This document shows positions 24,452 to 38,004 of a stretch of 64,000 nucleotides of DNA, in pieces. A program made the position numbers and the translations under genes. The stretch is from Paramacrobiotus metropolitanus. Taxonomy: Eukaryota > Tardigrada > Eutardigrada > Parachela > Macrobiotidae. The notes under the pieces were generated by a model that did not search any database, was not told where the DNA came from, and worked only from the letters and a program-made list of their open reading frames with translations. The stretch lies in contig NW_026570235.1 in NCBI RefSeq assembly GCF_019649055.1, positions 1,612,001-1,676,000 on the forward strand, in the 5' to 3' direction. How positions within the stretch are numbered: position 1 is the stretch's first letter; the number at the start of each line of letters is the position of its first letter.

Positions 24452-27400
24452 TCAATTGCGCCCATGTTTTCCTGAATCCATTGTGCCGGTGGGTGAAATG
24501 TCCTCTTCGTCCAGATGATGACCATTACCGTTGGCTTCCTTGCCCGGCACCGTGCCCATATCCGGAATGTAGTCGCGCGCCATCAAACAAGCAAACACTG
24601 TCATTATCATCTTGGGCTTTACTTCCACGATGTCCTCCGGTAGAGCGTATATTCTGGCTCCGATCTTACGGGCCATTGATATGGCATACTTGGCGTTGGC
24701 CAGTTTTTCCTGTTATCGCAAAACATTAACAGCAGGCAACATACGAAAACAGTATTATGTATAAGTTATAAGCACATACTTCTTTTGTCGAAGCCGCCTG
24801 CAGTTGGCTGTAATTAATGGATCCCGGTTTAATTGCATCGATCAAATCTATCACTACTTTGGCATCCGAAACACTGGAGTCTTGGAAACTTTGTATCGAA
24901 GATGTTTTCCCGGCTGATACCAGCTATATGCAGAAATGACGGTAAATTATTATATGCATTCAGCATCAAAGCGCAACAACTTTAAAGCTACAAAAAATAT
25001 ATTTTCGACCTTTACCTTTTTATTAACCCACTGCACAATTTCTTTTTCAACAATAGGATTTCCCGATCTTGCCAGTTTTGTTAAGATGCTTAACGTGTAC
25101 GCACGCATAAGTTGCCAAACCAAAGCTACAAAAGATAGAAAATTAATTAGGAAAATATATTTCAGGAACGAGTACTATGCGCAAACGAGAGCATCTGAAA
25201 ATCTCGGTGTACCTAGTGTAAGCGTGGGATTCCTGCAATACGAAACATAACATATTACGTACTAGCAATGACTAATTGAAAATGTCGGCTCTTACCCATC
25301 GCTAATGTCCTGACCAGCAATTCCAACCAGTGAAAAGTTCAACTGCCGACCAAGATCAACCGCGTAGTTGCAGTTTTCAACCTGTAATAAGACAAACGTT
25401 TATTACCGACTGAAAGTGTAGATAGCAAGGTGTTAATGAAAACTTTCTAGAATTAACTAAATATTATAGCTAAAGACAATCGTGTGACATTAACAAACAA
25501 ACTATTCTTATACTATATATATCCCGCATTAGCTGTACCTTCTCAATGAATCCTCGCATTTTATTAAATGTCTTGATGACCTTTTTCCAGTTCACAATAC
25601 CGGGTTTAATAATATCATACAGCTGCAAAAAAACATCATAAATGCTGGTCTAAAAGGGGGTTAACACAGCACTACACCAAGTATTTTACCTGAAATATAA
25701 TCAGTCCGCTGCTTAGATCTCCGTACAAATAGTTGACGTACGGGTTGACTCCCATGCTGTTCATCCAGTTGCGATAAGCTGAAAAGATATGGCAATATTA
25801 CACAGCGTGCATTTACCACATTTACCACTTAACAGAAACTTTCAAATCGGAGCACGAATGTCATAATACTCACTTTTCTCTTCCCGTGTTTCCTCAAACG
25901 AAGCGATATCCTCCATCGGTCTGTCCACGGGCTTATCTAGTGCCGGATGGGTATTGAACAGGTTCGCCACAAACGCCAGATTCAGTTTATAAATGCCCTC
26001 AACAACATCGTTCGCCGTTAGGAATGCACTGTAATGTTTGACAATATCGTTGTCAATAAATTTCAGCTTTCCAAATTTCAGACCGGCGCGTACATAGGCG
26101 AAGTAAACTTACCGGCAGTTAATTTTTCCAGCGTTTTTAAGCATTAGTTCCGCTCGTCGGTGTGCATCGTTCTCCTTCAAAACACATGCACATATATAAT
26201 TCTGAGTCCAACGAGATGATATACGACATGCATTTTCTTACCTGTAAAGGTCTCAGATCCACACTTGAATCCTTCGGCGCAATTTGGTTCAACAAATGCG
26301 TGTAAATAAAGGAATCTTTAATATCCGTGGTAAAATTGCTGATTCTTCTGTCCACACCGGCATTTTTAAGGTGGTAATTAACCCACCGAAGTAGGATGGT
26401 CTACAACGTGCAACACTGTGTAATCATACGTATAAGGCATAAGCTTGACGTTCATTCAGTACTTCAGTTCGGTGCTGATGTGGCATATATAATAGAAATT
26501 TTGTTCGAAAATAATTTCGAGTTATGATTAATCTGCATCGCTTCGCTAACCTCAGGGGCCATTCGTAATAAATCCTCAATTTTTTCGTCATCATTAAGGA
26601 GCAGAACCAATCCCGGACAGTGTTCGATGGTAATTTGGTTGAACAGACCAATCTGCAAAACGATCAAAGTATTTTTAATATTAATGCGTACCTTTAATGC
26701 GGATTTTCCCGACGGGAATCAAACAGTTATCACACACCCGAATGATCTGCCATAGAAGTCCCAAAACCAAATGCGGTTTGCCTTTTGATAAATCATCGGC
26801 ATCGATGTTGACAATGTTGCAACCAATGGATTCGGCGGAATTCAGTGCTAAGGTCAAGTTTTCATGGCGGGTATACGTGTTCAGGTTTTTCTTGTTCATC
26901 ACTCTTTCATCAATCGTATCAGGACATGCTAAGTTGATGGTTTTACTGCAAAGATAAACCGTAATCAATCGAAATGAGGAATAAATCGCTGGCTCTCGCA
27001 CTAGAAAATAAAATATCTTTGGATATCGAGAAATGTCCCCGGCAATACAATCATCTATATAGTGGCACGCTCCGACAAAATAATAAAGTTATTAGGATTG
27101 TTAGTTTGTTACGGCTCCACTTCCCGAAACGTTCTGCAAAACTCACATGATTTCTCGGAGACGTCCCGAATTTTTAATTTTACGATCAAAAGGTTTGTAA
27201 ATCGGGTTTTGTCGACGTAACACACTGGGACAAGCCATGGTAGAATAATCCTAACTCCTATTTGCGCAATTAACGACGCTCTAACAAAGTGAAGCACCCA
27301 CAACTGGTACAAACTTGGGGCAAGAAATATTTAACTGACATCGAAGACACTATCGTCGAAACATTTCATCAACAGCGAACATCTATATTCCCTATTAGAC

Positions 27401-30400
27401 TCAACAGCAGGAAGTCAGACGGCACAGACAACCCGTTTAATAAAGTCAATATGAATTACTGCTCTAATCTTGATCGGTTGATTTAACCTGTTAAATACAT
27501 ATATTCGCCGTATGACAGCGCTACCGTATCTTTTTAGTGTACATAATTCTTAAAATAAATCAATCCTCATGCTGATCATATAAAACAAACTATGGGCAGT
27601 GCTCCTAATCACTGCAGCAGCGCCGGCAATGTTAAGCATTACACAGATTAGGGCGGCAAGGATTAAATCTGTCTTAAGGTTATGTACATTTTTCTTGTCC
27701 TCGTTTCTTTCGCTTTTCAGTCTTCCTCGCGCTGAACTTATAATGCAGTTCCGCCTTGTCCCAAAATTTTGGTAAATACATATTACTGGCAAATTCTTTT
27801 ACGAAAACGTGAGAAACATGGTGTTACTGTATTATGATATTATTATACTTAAAGCGGCCTTTTTGGAGTTAGTATACATGAAGTATGCGCCTATCAATAT
27901 ATTGCGGTTTAGCAGAAAAAATAATTTTTAATCAAGGTGGGACAATAAAAATGTTTATCTCGTCAGTTTGTCGGTTTACACCCGGTACAGATAGACTTCA
28001 TCATGATCAGTTTCCATCCGGATGCCGTGTCTGGGCTGCGCTATAGTGGGTATTTCCGCATCGTCACCGATCATCAAGAGTGATATAGTGCATTTTTCAT
28101 GCTTTTTACAAATCACCGCAACAGTTATGCAGGCTGCATTACGATTCTCCGATAATATTTACGGTCACGTAAAAGTAGCAAACAAAAATGCTGTTTGGTA
28201 TTGGATATTAAGTGTGAAGCTCTAACCGGATGCGAGAGGCCAAGCACGGTCACAATGCACTCACTAGTGTGTGGCTAATCAATTCTTTTAGGCCCAACGA
28301 CACACCAAAACCGCAGTGAACTATACCATGTCAATGAGTCTAACTGCCAACTGGTATGACCAATACTTGTTGAAATTATGAGCCGGATAATAGTGTAAGG
28401 TTATGTTTTAGTCTATTAATTACTACAATATTAATGTTCTCACAAATTTCCCCAAAAGCTAAAATCATTCACCACGTTTGGTACCGATGCATATAACGGT
28501 AGTCTGATATCGTAATTCCTTTTCACTTACCATAGCAATATTCCATCGCGAACGCTGCTGTATAATCCGATACCCTCCGCATCAATTGGTAGGATGTGCT
28601 TTAAATCTGGATCATTTGACAAATTTCTAAAAACTCATAAGGTTCGTAATTAGACAAAACTGGTTAACTAGCGCAAAGAGTATAAATATCTACGCACGAG
28701 TTAATCCAGTCGGAAAAGGCCAGCTGCTCTTCGACACGAATCTGTAAAGTAACATACATTTCTCAAATTCAAGCCGCCTTTAACCGATTTTAAATTGCAT
28801 AACCAAACTACCAGGATTGTAAAATAAATTTACCACATATTCATGAAGTAGGAAATTTTGGTTTGTGACCCCACTTTAATAACTCGAAGGAAACAACAGC
28901 AAGAAAACTTCCACTATTTTTACCGGTGGATGAAAACTGCTTTATTAGACAAAGTCAAACGTCCCCAGATCAAACCTAATATGTGATGATGCAAATTTTG
29001 CTTATAATCGCTGCATGAATTATATACCGAGTGGGTTGTTCCTTCCACTGATGCCTGTGACATTCCTCCATGCGTCTTCAGGTTCTCCCTTTTGTTGACC
29101 ATCTTTTTGAAAGTTGTGGAAACTTCCATGGATTTCAGTTTTGAACATAACTGTTCGAAATAGCAAAGTAGGCAAAAGCAACGCCAAAATCTGCTGTAAG
29201 TTACGTTCATACATCTTGAAATTCTTGAAAAGACAATTTTCCTTTTCCGACTGGCTGCTTGGAGTTTTTGTCGAAATCCTCAATCATTTTCCGCACTTCC
29301 CATTGTGGAATCTTGAAGCCGACAGCATCTAATGCATTTTTCAGTTCAGCAGCTTCTATGTAACCATTTCCGTTTTCATCAATCTGTAAAAGAAATTGCA
29401 ACGTTCATTAGGTTCCAGTACATATTTCCGAAGGTAATTATGGTTTATATCACTGCCGGTATGCCCTTCCGCAAATACTTGTAAATGTACATATTTAGTT
29501 AGACTAGAGGAGCTCAGAATTTCAGTATTGTATTGAAGTCGCATCCCAGAATAAATTTAAAAAAATAAACTATGATAATCGTTCAGTATATTATACGAGT
29601 ATACAATATGTTCCGTACGCCGAAAAGCTCGTATAATTGCCGTAGGTCGTAGTTACTAATTTCAGTTCCAATAAATAACTATAGGGGTAAACGGGCCGTA
29701 TCTGTTATATGTACATCGTAAAGCTCATCGTTCACCTCCACAACGTTACTGCTTCTACTGCAGACAAAAAACTCACATCAATTCTCCAAAATTAACACAT
29801 GGGCGCAAGTCGTAATAAAAAATACTCTTGCAGATTACTTATCGAATCGATTACTTATCTTTGTTTTAGTTTCCCGTGTATTTCTTTGTAGTATAAGCAC
29901 TGAACTGCAGCGCAAATTCATAAAATAACTACTCATGTAAAGGTAACAAAAAGCTAACGTTTTTAATGTTTTGTATTAGTTAGAAAAATCGAACGTGGAT
30001 GTTTTAAATTTATGCAGACTGAATTATAGAGGTAATCAAGCGGACAAAAACATACTTAAAGAGTAGTACATAAGTCGTTTTGCAGTGCTGGACACCTTGA
30101 TGTCGGTATATCGCCATACTCAAATTTTTAAAATGACCAAGTTACGGATAAGTTATACATTTGCGATTTGAAATTACCAGTACACCACCAAACTGAACGA
30201 AACGAGTTCTACACAATGCATTTGATTAACATAATTGAGTGATAGGTTATCTTAAATGCTGGAACGTCTGTCCCACAATAAAATATCGCAACGTCAAATG
30301 ATGCAGGCAGATTATTAGCTAATGATGCCATAGAGAAGTGACCACGTCAATAGTTCGGACCATGATGTCAAGTTTTTCCCACGTTATTGCGATCTGCCTC

Positions 30401-32403
30401 TGTGTGTGAATGCAGCGAAACCAATAAAACTGAATTATCCACTTAATTACAGTATGTATGTGTATACGGGATTGCAACCACCAAGTGACCAAGAAGAATA
30501 TGTGTCCGGAAAATACGAGTAATTAACGTTTCATGTACATGTACTGTATGGTGGTTATTGAAAAACCGGGGACAATTCACAGTGCCAGCACATACACGAA
30601 GTTAATGCTTATGCCGTGATTATGTTGCACTGATAAGAAAGGTATTGCTCAAGTTAGTAAACTGCATTTTGCATCGCTAGTGCAGTTATCCTTCAAAACC
30701 TTCTAAGATCGTTCTCTAGCGCTCAGAAAGAGCTGGACACTTATCAATTTTTCATTTCATTACTCAGGCTTTTGTTTGCACATTATCCACCGGCAATCGC
30801 AAACATTTACCGTAGAAGTGCGAACATGTTGTCGGTATTGCTGCTGTAGATTGCTTGATTCAGCAAATTTACCTGGCTAAAATTTCTGGTGGTTTGAATT
30901 TGGATTACCTTCTTGTATCAGAGAGGTTGACTCGCTGTTTACTCCGGTATGGGTGGGGGACACCGGTAATATATAAACACCAAATTTGCGACATTTTATG
31001 GCACATTATTGAAATGACGATGTGGGTCAGGCGTGGTTTCCTCGAGTTTATTTCGCAAAATTAATGTGAATCACTTTCGGTATGTACAGCATGATATAGA
31101 CGATCCCTTCGCAGTGCTAATTAATCATGCGAAACTTTTGCAGCTGCGATTTAAATACTGCATTACGAACAAAGGGTGGTCGTGAATTCTGGCGTGAAAA
31201 AATGCTAAATATTTTTCGATTATTGACTGCAACCATTTCAATAGCAGCAGAGAAAAAACATTTTAACTTTTTTCCCAAAGAATATAGCGCAAGGAGACTG
31301 CTGTTTTCGAAATGCGCATTCGCGAGGTATAGATCGTTTCGCTCTTCATTAATGCACGTCGTAAAAATTTACGGTCACATAGGTAATATTACAAGGTATA
31401 TTGATATTAGCAAGTTTTGAGTGGTAACAAGGGTTACTGATATTTTAGTTTTAGTGTATAAATATCACTAGGGTATCGAGTAAAATCACTTCAGAAATTA
31501 CGAGTATATTATCTGGACATGTGGATTTTTTAAGCGTAACAACAATATTTATACCGTACTGGAGCAAAATCCATTCTACGATTCGCGCCCGACTTGTTTT
31601 TGCTGTCCGCATTGAATACAAATGTGCCGTGCCGTCTACAGTTTATACTACCTGCACGGTGTTCGGCGCAATGCAACTGAAAATGCAATGCGTTGATGTA
31701 GACGATCTAACCTCTTAAGACCGCAAATCAAGTGCAACAACCCAGGAACTACTGCTTATATCAAGTCAAAATGCTTCGGCACATCGCAACTAATTACCAA
31801 TAGTATGCAACCTTCTAAGCGCTCAAGCGCTACTTGTCTAATAATAATCTGCATCATCAATCCAAAACAGACTACAGATACAACAGATCCCAGACATTCG
31901 CCAAGCACAAAATACCATATTTTGTTTAATGCAAAATAAAATGATGTTACCGAAAATGTACAACATACTCTTGCAAATATATCAGAAATAAAATTACTAG
32001 CCAAAGTGCAAAAAAAGATATTAATAAATTATTAAAAAGTAAAATATTACAACCGATAATTCAGGCGTGGTAATTGTAAACGATAAAGTATTTGTGCGAA
32101 ATCGCCAGCAGTATTTATTGGATATATTCAGCGATATAAAATTTATAAGCAGGAGGTGTCACAAAGTAAAAGATGCCGCAACAACTTACAAATCTAGATC
32201 ACATGATCAATATTGCCTGTACCGCCATGTACATTAGAAATTTATCGATTCAGTTTTCCAAGTTATAAAAAAAACCTTTGCAATGCAAACAAACCCACTT
32301 TTGATGCAGCGCTATGTGTGCTTACCGAATCAAACTGTTCCGACAGCTCTAAAATTTGTTCCTGGGTCAGTAGGAAGCTCTGGCGATTACCGATGCCCGC
32401 CAT
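24452..32403 (-). CDS. plastin (PLS) homologue: Plastin/fimbrin, actin-bundling protein with an extended C terminus
   Basis: Plastins cross-link actin filaments through four calponin-homology domains in two actin-binding blocks, controlled by N-terminal EF-hands. Seventeen exons: 32326-32403, 29213-29383, 29028-29150, 28698-28741, 28531-28626, 26738-26945, 26551-26652, 26242-26400, 26113-26174, 25874-26028, 25690-25778, 25539-25622, 25296-25381, 25213-25232, 25016-25125, 24780-24923, 24452-24709. The sum is 662 residues (human 627-630). EF-hand 1 is canonical ([12 protein letters not shown], residues 28-39); EF-hand 2 has five extra residues in its loop. CH1 carries [14 protein letters not shown] and [17 protein letters not shown]3 [13 protein letters not shown]4 [20 protein letters not shown]. 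One exon is only 20 nt. After VFACLMAR (residue 622) a 40-residue polar tail replaces the usual seven or so residues. Introns 26946-28530 and 29384-32325 are long and hold no gene I recognise. Confidence 0.95.
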
Positions 32404-34680
32404 GATTAATTTCCAGATTAACAGATTATAATCCACTTAATCACCAAAATAACACAGGCCGAATACAGCAGTGTGCTGTCGTGATTTGGACAAACTCCAC
32501 ACTTGACAATAAAAGCTAAGACCTTGGACAAGCTAAAAGAAAAACAAGGAGATGTCAGTCACAAATCAGTATGTAAATGTTTATTTTATCAATACCGACT
32601 AACCGACTGAACCAGAATCCGCGATGGCCAAAGATCCGTTGCGGCTTTTAATACGCCGATATATGTATATTTATGCGTTTACTTGGTCCACTTGCTACCT
32701 GACTAGTAGCGTTCAGTCAGCCTCCGCATGCTACGCTAAAAACAAAAAGCAGGTTAGATAGATAATTATGGATATTACGACCATATGCACTAAGACAAGA
32801 ATACTTTTTTACACAATTTTTTTGTCTATCTGGTACAATAACTATGTATAACTAAAACCGTTTTTATAAGACTAGTAATAATGCGGCAAGCCGTACGCAA
32901 ATAAAAATTATTCTGGAGAATGAAATTATTTTTCTCATACCAGCTGGAGAAGAACCAACAAATAAGGAGGTAAATAAAATTTTGAAAAATGCTGGAAAAC
33001 GACAGCCACGCAAGAAAAAGCGCCACCGTGTTCACGTACCAACTCGTGCAGCCAAAAAATCTTTTCAGTAGAAACTGCAGCACGACGGCTTCGTGCTTCG
33101 AAATGCAGGCAACAGTTTCAAATGCATTAGCAGAATATCACTATGCCGAAAGTTATCGAATCAGTAGAAAATTAAAGAAGTGACTTTATAAAGAAAACGA
33201 AACTGCTGCGATAAACAAATGACTAGTGCCATCTCATCGGCAGATACGCTAATGTTACTTAACGAGCACACCTACCGTAGAGTAGATATTTACATTACGA
33301 GTATACAAACAGCCGGATATGTAGTGACCAATGACAGACACATTATTCTATCTTGCTAAATCTGAAAGTGTAGCGATATAGGCATATAGCCTCCACCTGT
33401 ATACTATTGTTAGGGCGTACGTACGCGGTTCCTCACTCACAGCATGATAAGAGATAAGGCAGAATGTTTATCAAAGTCCAGCCGTCGTTTACAGATGCCC
33501 TGTTAAAAGGGATCACATGTTGACAAAACAGAAACTTCGTCGAAAATCGTCAGACGGTACAGTATAACGCGTGACGAGACAAACTGCGCGCAGTGTATTC
33601 TGAACAAGTGGAGGTGTATAACGATAATATGTGGGAAATCGGTTTGAAGAGCCGAAAATGAATATAACCTCAATCATCTAACACCTGCATGCAAGAACTA
33701 CGGAAAAATTCATTTCATCTTGCCAGTAGTTTTCGTCCGTACACCATCATAACACAATAAAACCGGTTCTTTACTGAAGTGGCTGCAACAACACGACGTA
33801 TCACGACGATCAATAATACCGCACTGTTCATTCAATCATCGGTCCGACGGTCCTTCGCGTGACGCATGTCGCTCTAGCACAATGAATCACCATGTGCAGC
33901 ATAAAAGACAATTGTGGTAATGCCACACATATATACTGGTCAGCTATATAGAGCGTTCTGCAAACTTTTAAAAATGACCATCCCATTTTCGTTGGCAGTT
34001 GCATATACCCACGGCACAACCGTGCGCCGTCCACCGGCATTGTTTTGTGAAAAAAAACCAAATTCAGCCGAATACATTACAACTAAGCAGTGACCAACTG
34101 AAGCACATGTGCACGAGTAATTGTCAGTTACAATTTTTAACGAACAGCTTTATATAGAGCAGGTGGATTCAGAACCTATTATTCAGAACTTATCATTTGC
34201 CTATGCTATCATTTTTATCGCAGTTTTCTTCGATTTTTACCACAGATTCTTAAAGTGATTACTTTTCGATACCCGTACGTTTGGGTATCATGTATGCTTT
34301 AAATGCCATAAGGGGAATTAAATGATAAAAGGTTTGCGTTAATAAAAACACTGATGACCTTTATTGATAAAGCATGAATTGTCAAAAACGAAGGTAACAT
34401 TTCTTTTATATATCATATGGGAAAAGAACGGACGCGTACTGGCTTGTATAGACAGCATTCAGTTAAACATTTGCCTATATCGTAGTATATATGTATGCGG
34501 AATGCGCTATATTCCAGAAAACCTTAGAAATGACCACTTTGCACATTTGCCGCGTGAGCGTATCATAGACAAACAAGTACACTATCCAAAAAATAACATC
34601 AAACATAAATGCCGTATGTTAACATAGGGGTCAGTGAAATTTTCCTTCGCAATGGTAAAGACTTTTGCAGCGCCGTTTGC
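32404..34680. other. Intergenic between plastin and annexin, nothing recognised
   Basis: AT-rich, without coding features on either strand. It contains the 5' side of plastin and the 3' side of the first annexin gene. Confidence 0.5.
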
Positions 34681-36976
34681 TTATTTGTATGCACCGGTTT
34701 GATCCAGAATTCCAAGAAGAACCTTTTTATCATCCCCAGAAAATTCGCTCTATATTAATAACAAAAGGGAATTACCGGGTATTCGCTGATAATAATTTGC
34801 ATTTTGTGGTGCTAATTTTGTTACCGATACAACCGATTCCAGCGATTTTCCGTACATCCGTTGGTATTCGCGTTTGATATTGCCCAGATCCTTTTCCGCT
34901 CGGGAAACGATAATCCGAATGACCGTTTTCGCATCATTTCCGATACCTTTCATGGCCACATGCAATCTTTCGGCGAAATAAGCTGGGCGATTTTGCGCCA
35001 CCTTGACTGTTGCAAAGATATATACTTTACTGAACCAAATGGGACGATATTATATTATTGTATTTCAGATTTACCAAAAGCCAGAAGCATATCCTTTTCA
35101 TCGCCACTCAATTCTTTTTCAATGTCCTTGTCGATATCAATATGTCCAATGCGCCTGTAATCTTGGAACACCTGACGCATATGTTCGTCGCTACGGTTTG
35201 AAAAAATTGGCGCAAAGAACGGTTCATCCTTTTTCCAGTGCTTGGGTCCTAAAATTGCAATACAGATATATCGCGGTGATATAACGAGATAACCCGTTCA
35301 TATGCTGACATAAAAAACTATTCTTACCGGTCTCCCACAAAGCTTGAGCTGAAAGAATACCAAATTCTAGCGTAGTTATGTGCCACATGGAATTTCAAAT
35401 TACAGTTTTACCAGAAATGTCGTGAAGAAAAAATTAATACAGATACATCGATGTATTTAAGAATGAATTAAGCCCTTACCCTCATGAAAAGCTTGCTTTG
35501 GATAGATCTCATAGACATTCCCATTTTTAGCCCGGTTTTCGCTCTAAACCACACCAAATGCCATTAGAAGAGTTCTAGTGCCATTATATAATTGTAAACA
35601 TACATTTCTTAATTTTGCCAGCAACAAGTTCTTAAAGAATCCCGAAGTATCTCCAATGATGTCCTTTTCCAGATCGTTTTTAAATTCTGCAAACAAGAGA
35701 AAAGCGTAAATTCATCACGATAAAAATTTGTTAGCAAAAAATAACTTGCATTAGTATTAATTTAACTAATCCTTCACTGGAGTGACTTACCGGCTTTATA
35801 GTCTCGTTTGATAATGCTTAGTTCGTGTGGATTTCGGCTGCCGATGATTTCAATCAACGTTTTCTCATCAGTACCTAAACCCTGAACAACAACTATTGTA
35901 GCATATCATTATTATTAGTTTTTGCTCGTTATTTGCGCTGTGTAAAAACCATTTTTACCGCCATTGCCTTGTGCAGGCTGTGCGCATCGAACATTTCCGG
36001 TGTCTGCATTAATCCGATAATGGTATCCTCCAGCTTACCACTCAATTCCGATTTTAGTTCTTTGATCAAATCCTGAATAACAATATCCATTAAATTTTGC
36101 GTTATTATAGGTAAATTAAGTGGCACGAAATGATTTTTTAATGTCGTCAATCTTTAATTCTCAGTAAATCCTCCCACCTTTTTATACATCGTCTGAAACT
36201 GTCTTGCAATGATTTGTCGTTGTGCATTGCTTCGACGGGTTAGAATGTTGATGATTGCTTTTTCGTCGGTACCTAAAAATGGGTTTTGCAAAACCTTGAT
36301 TTTACATAGGTAGCTACCAACTGCTACGAATGCGAAAATATTCTTACCTAATCCTTTCATGGCCTTTTGCAAAACTTTTGCATCTTCTTCAGGATTGAAA
36401 GATGCCGCACTATAATGCAATATATTATTCACTCCTCAAACTCATCAGTACTCTTTTCACACGATTCAACAACGCCGATGCTGACCGGTATATTTGGGTA
36501 GTTTCGTTGCGCACATATAAATATTTAATTACATAGACTTACTCTCTAATTACGGGTTCATAGTAGGTGTGATAAGGGTCCACTTTCGTGGTCTCGTAAT
36601 ATCGCGGAGCCACAGAGTATTTGTTTGGTGTTTCCTGATAATTTCGCGGATCATCGAACGGATTCGCACCTCCATGCGCCGATCCCGCATGATGAACGAC
36701 ATGATGGCTGTTCGAAGTGTGGACGCTCTGCGATGCGAAACATTCGATTCATTTCTCAGCATCCGTGCCACTGCGCAAAAAATAAAATAATTCTCGTCTT
36801 ATACGCACGCCAGAGCCAAAGTCGTGTTGACCGGACACCGCCTTTCGGTTGCGCAGTTCTTCTAATTCCCTGGCCGCATCCCGGCGAAATTCGTTGGTGT
36901 CATTGCGAATATTTCCCTCCACTTCGCGAACATCACGCCGCATTTCATCGCGAGCCTCCCTCATTCGGCTGACCAT
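34681..36976 (-). CDS. Annexin with altered calcium sites and an unusual N-terminal region
   Basis: Annexins bind acidic membranes in a calcium-dependent way. Twelve exons: 36809-36976, 36543-36727, 36348-36409, 36178-36272, 35959-36072, 35791-35881, 35604-35686, 35480-35543, 35328-35348, 35075-35248, 34825-35006, 34681-34749. The sum is 435 residues. Repeats 1 and 2 have intact type II sites (MKGLGTDE, AGLGTDE). Repeat 3 reads GPKHWKKDE where WGTDE is usual, and repeat 4 GIGNDA instead of GxGTxD, so both have probably lost calcium binding. The N-terminal 117 residues differ from known annexins: a highly charged helix ([19 protein letters not shown]), then a His-rich and a Tyr-rich part. Repeat 3 is cut by extra introns around a 21-nt exon. 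An upstream exon cannot be excluded; the Met at 36976 is the first in frame. The gene lies 1.0 kb downstream of a second annexin on the same strand. Confidence 0.92.
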
Positions 36977-38004
36977 GTTTGCAGATTATCCGCTAAACGT
37001 TCACAAAGATAAAATACAATTAAAGCTTTAAGAATTTGATGGTATCTCATTAATATGGAATCCAAAATTACATTAACCAGAAAATTAAATTGTCATAACG
37101 CAGCTCTCAGAATGAATTATTTGCGTTAATGGCAACACAAACTGACTTACGTTGAAGCGGTAAGGATGCGATCAAGAAAACTGAGAAAACCTGCTGAAGG
37201 ATGAATAACCGGCAAAAAAATAAGATGTATGCTTGTCTTAAGATTCCAGCTTGTCAGGAATGTATTCGTAAGCTGAATAGCCTCTAGGCGAAAGAGTTGG
37301 CCTTTTTCATTTTGCTGCGTATATCAAATCAAGACTACTCGAGCAACAACAATTCATAACACTGGCGGAAGCTCTGACCATATTTTATAACACATATAGT
37401 CACCGCGAAACTAATGTATATATGTGTGCACGTGCGCAGAAGGAACCGGAAAAACCAGGTACGGCGTTTGTCCACATCGAAGGTAAAAATGGGGTGTGGT
37501 CATGAACAGTTGCCGGTGTATATATGTGCGATCGTAACAGTAAACTACGGATCACTGAACTGATCGCAAACAGCATCGCTTGGAGAATGCTGATTCAGTT
37601 TGCATTAGAGATTTCCTCTTAATGATATTTTCGCGAAGTGCCGCTATACGTTTGTTATAAGTCAAATTACACTCGTTGGCTGTAAAAGCAATACAGTGTG
37701 CATTGTGCAAGTTAGAAAGTTTGACGATATAATTTCAATCTCACCTTTAATCCACAAATACAAAACCATTAAACACCCAAAAATTGCGGCATGTATTCTA
37801 ATCAGAAATCTTTCCGAAACATTAAACGAAAAAACGGAACATCACAATGCGTGTCATGATTCACGAATACAATGCACATTTCTTTTGTATTACAAAAGAT
37901 ATGGAGGGAAAAATAACAGATTTTGTTTACAAAACCGCGTATCAAAAGTGTCCGTCGGACGTGCCGTTCGCCAACTAAAAGGCATGGACCGCAAGTTATA
38001 TGAA
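36977..38004. other. Spacer between the tandem annexin genes
   Basis: No coding features seen. This 1.0-kb AT-rich spacer must contain the 3' end of the upstream annexin and probably the promoter of the downstream one. Confidence 0.5.
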
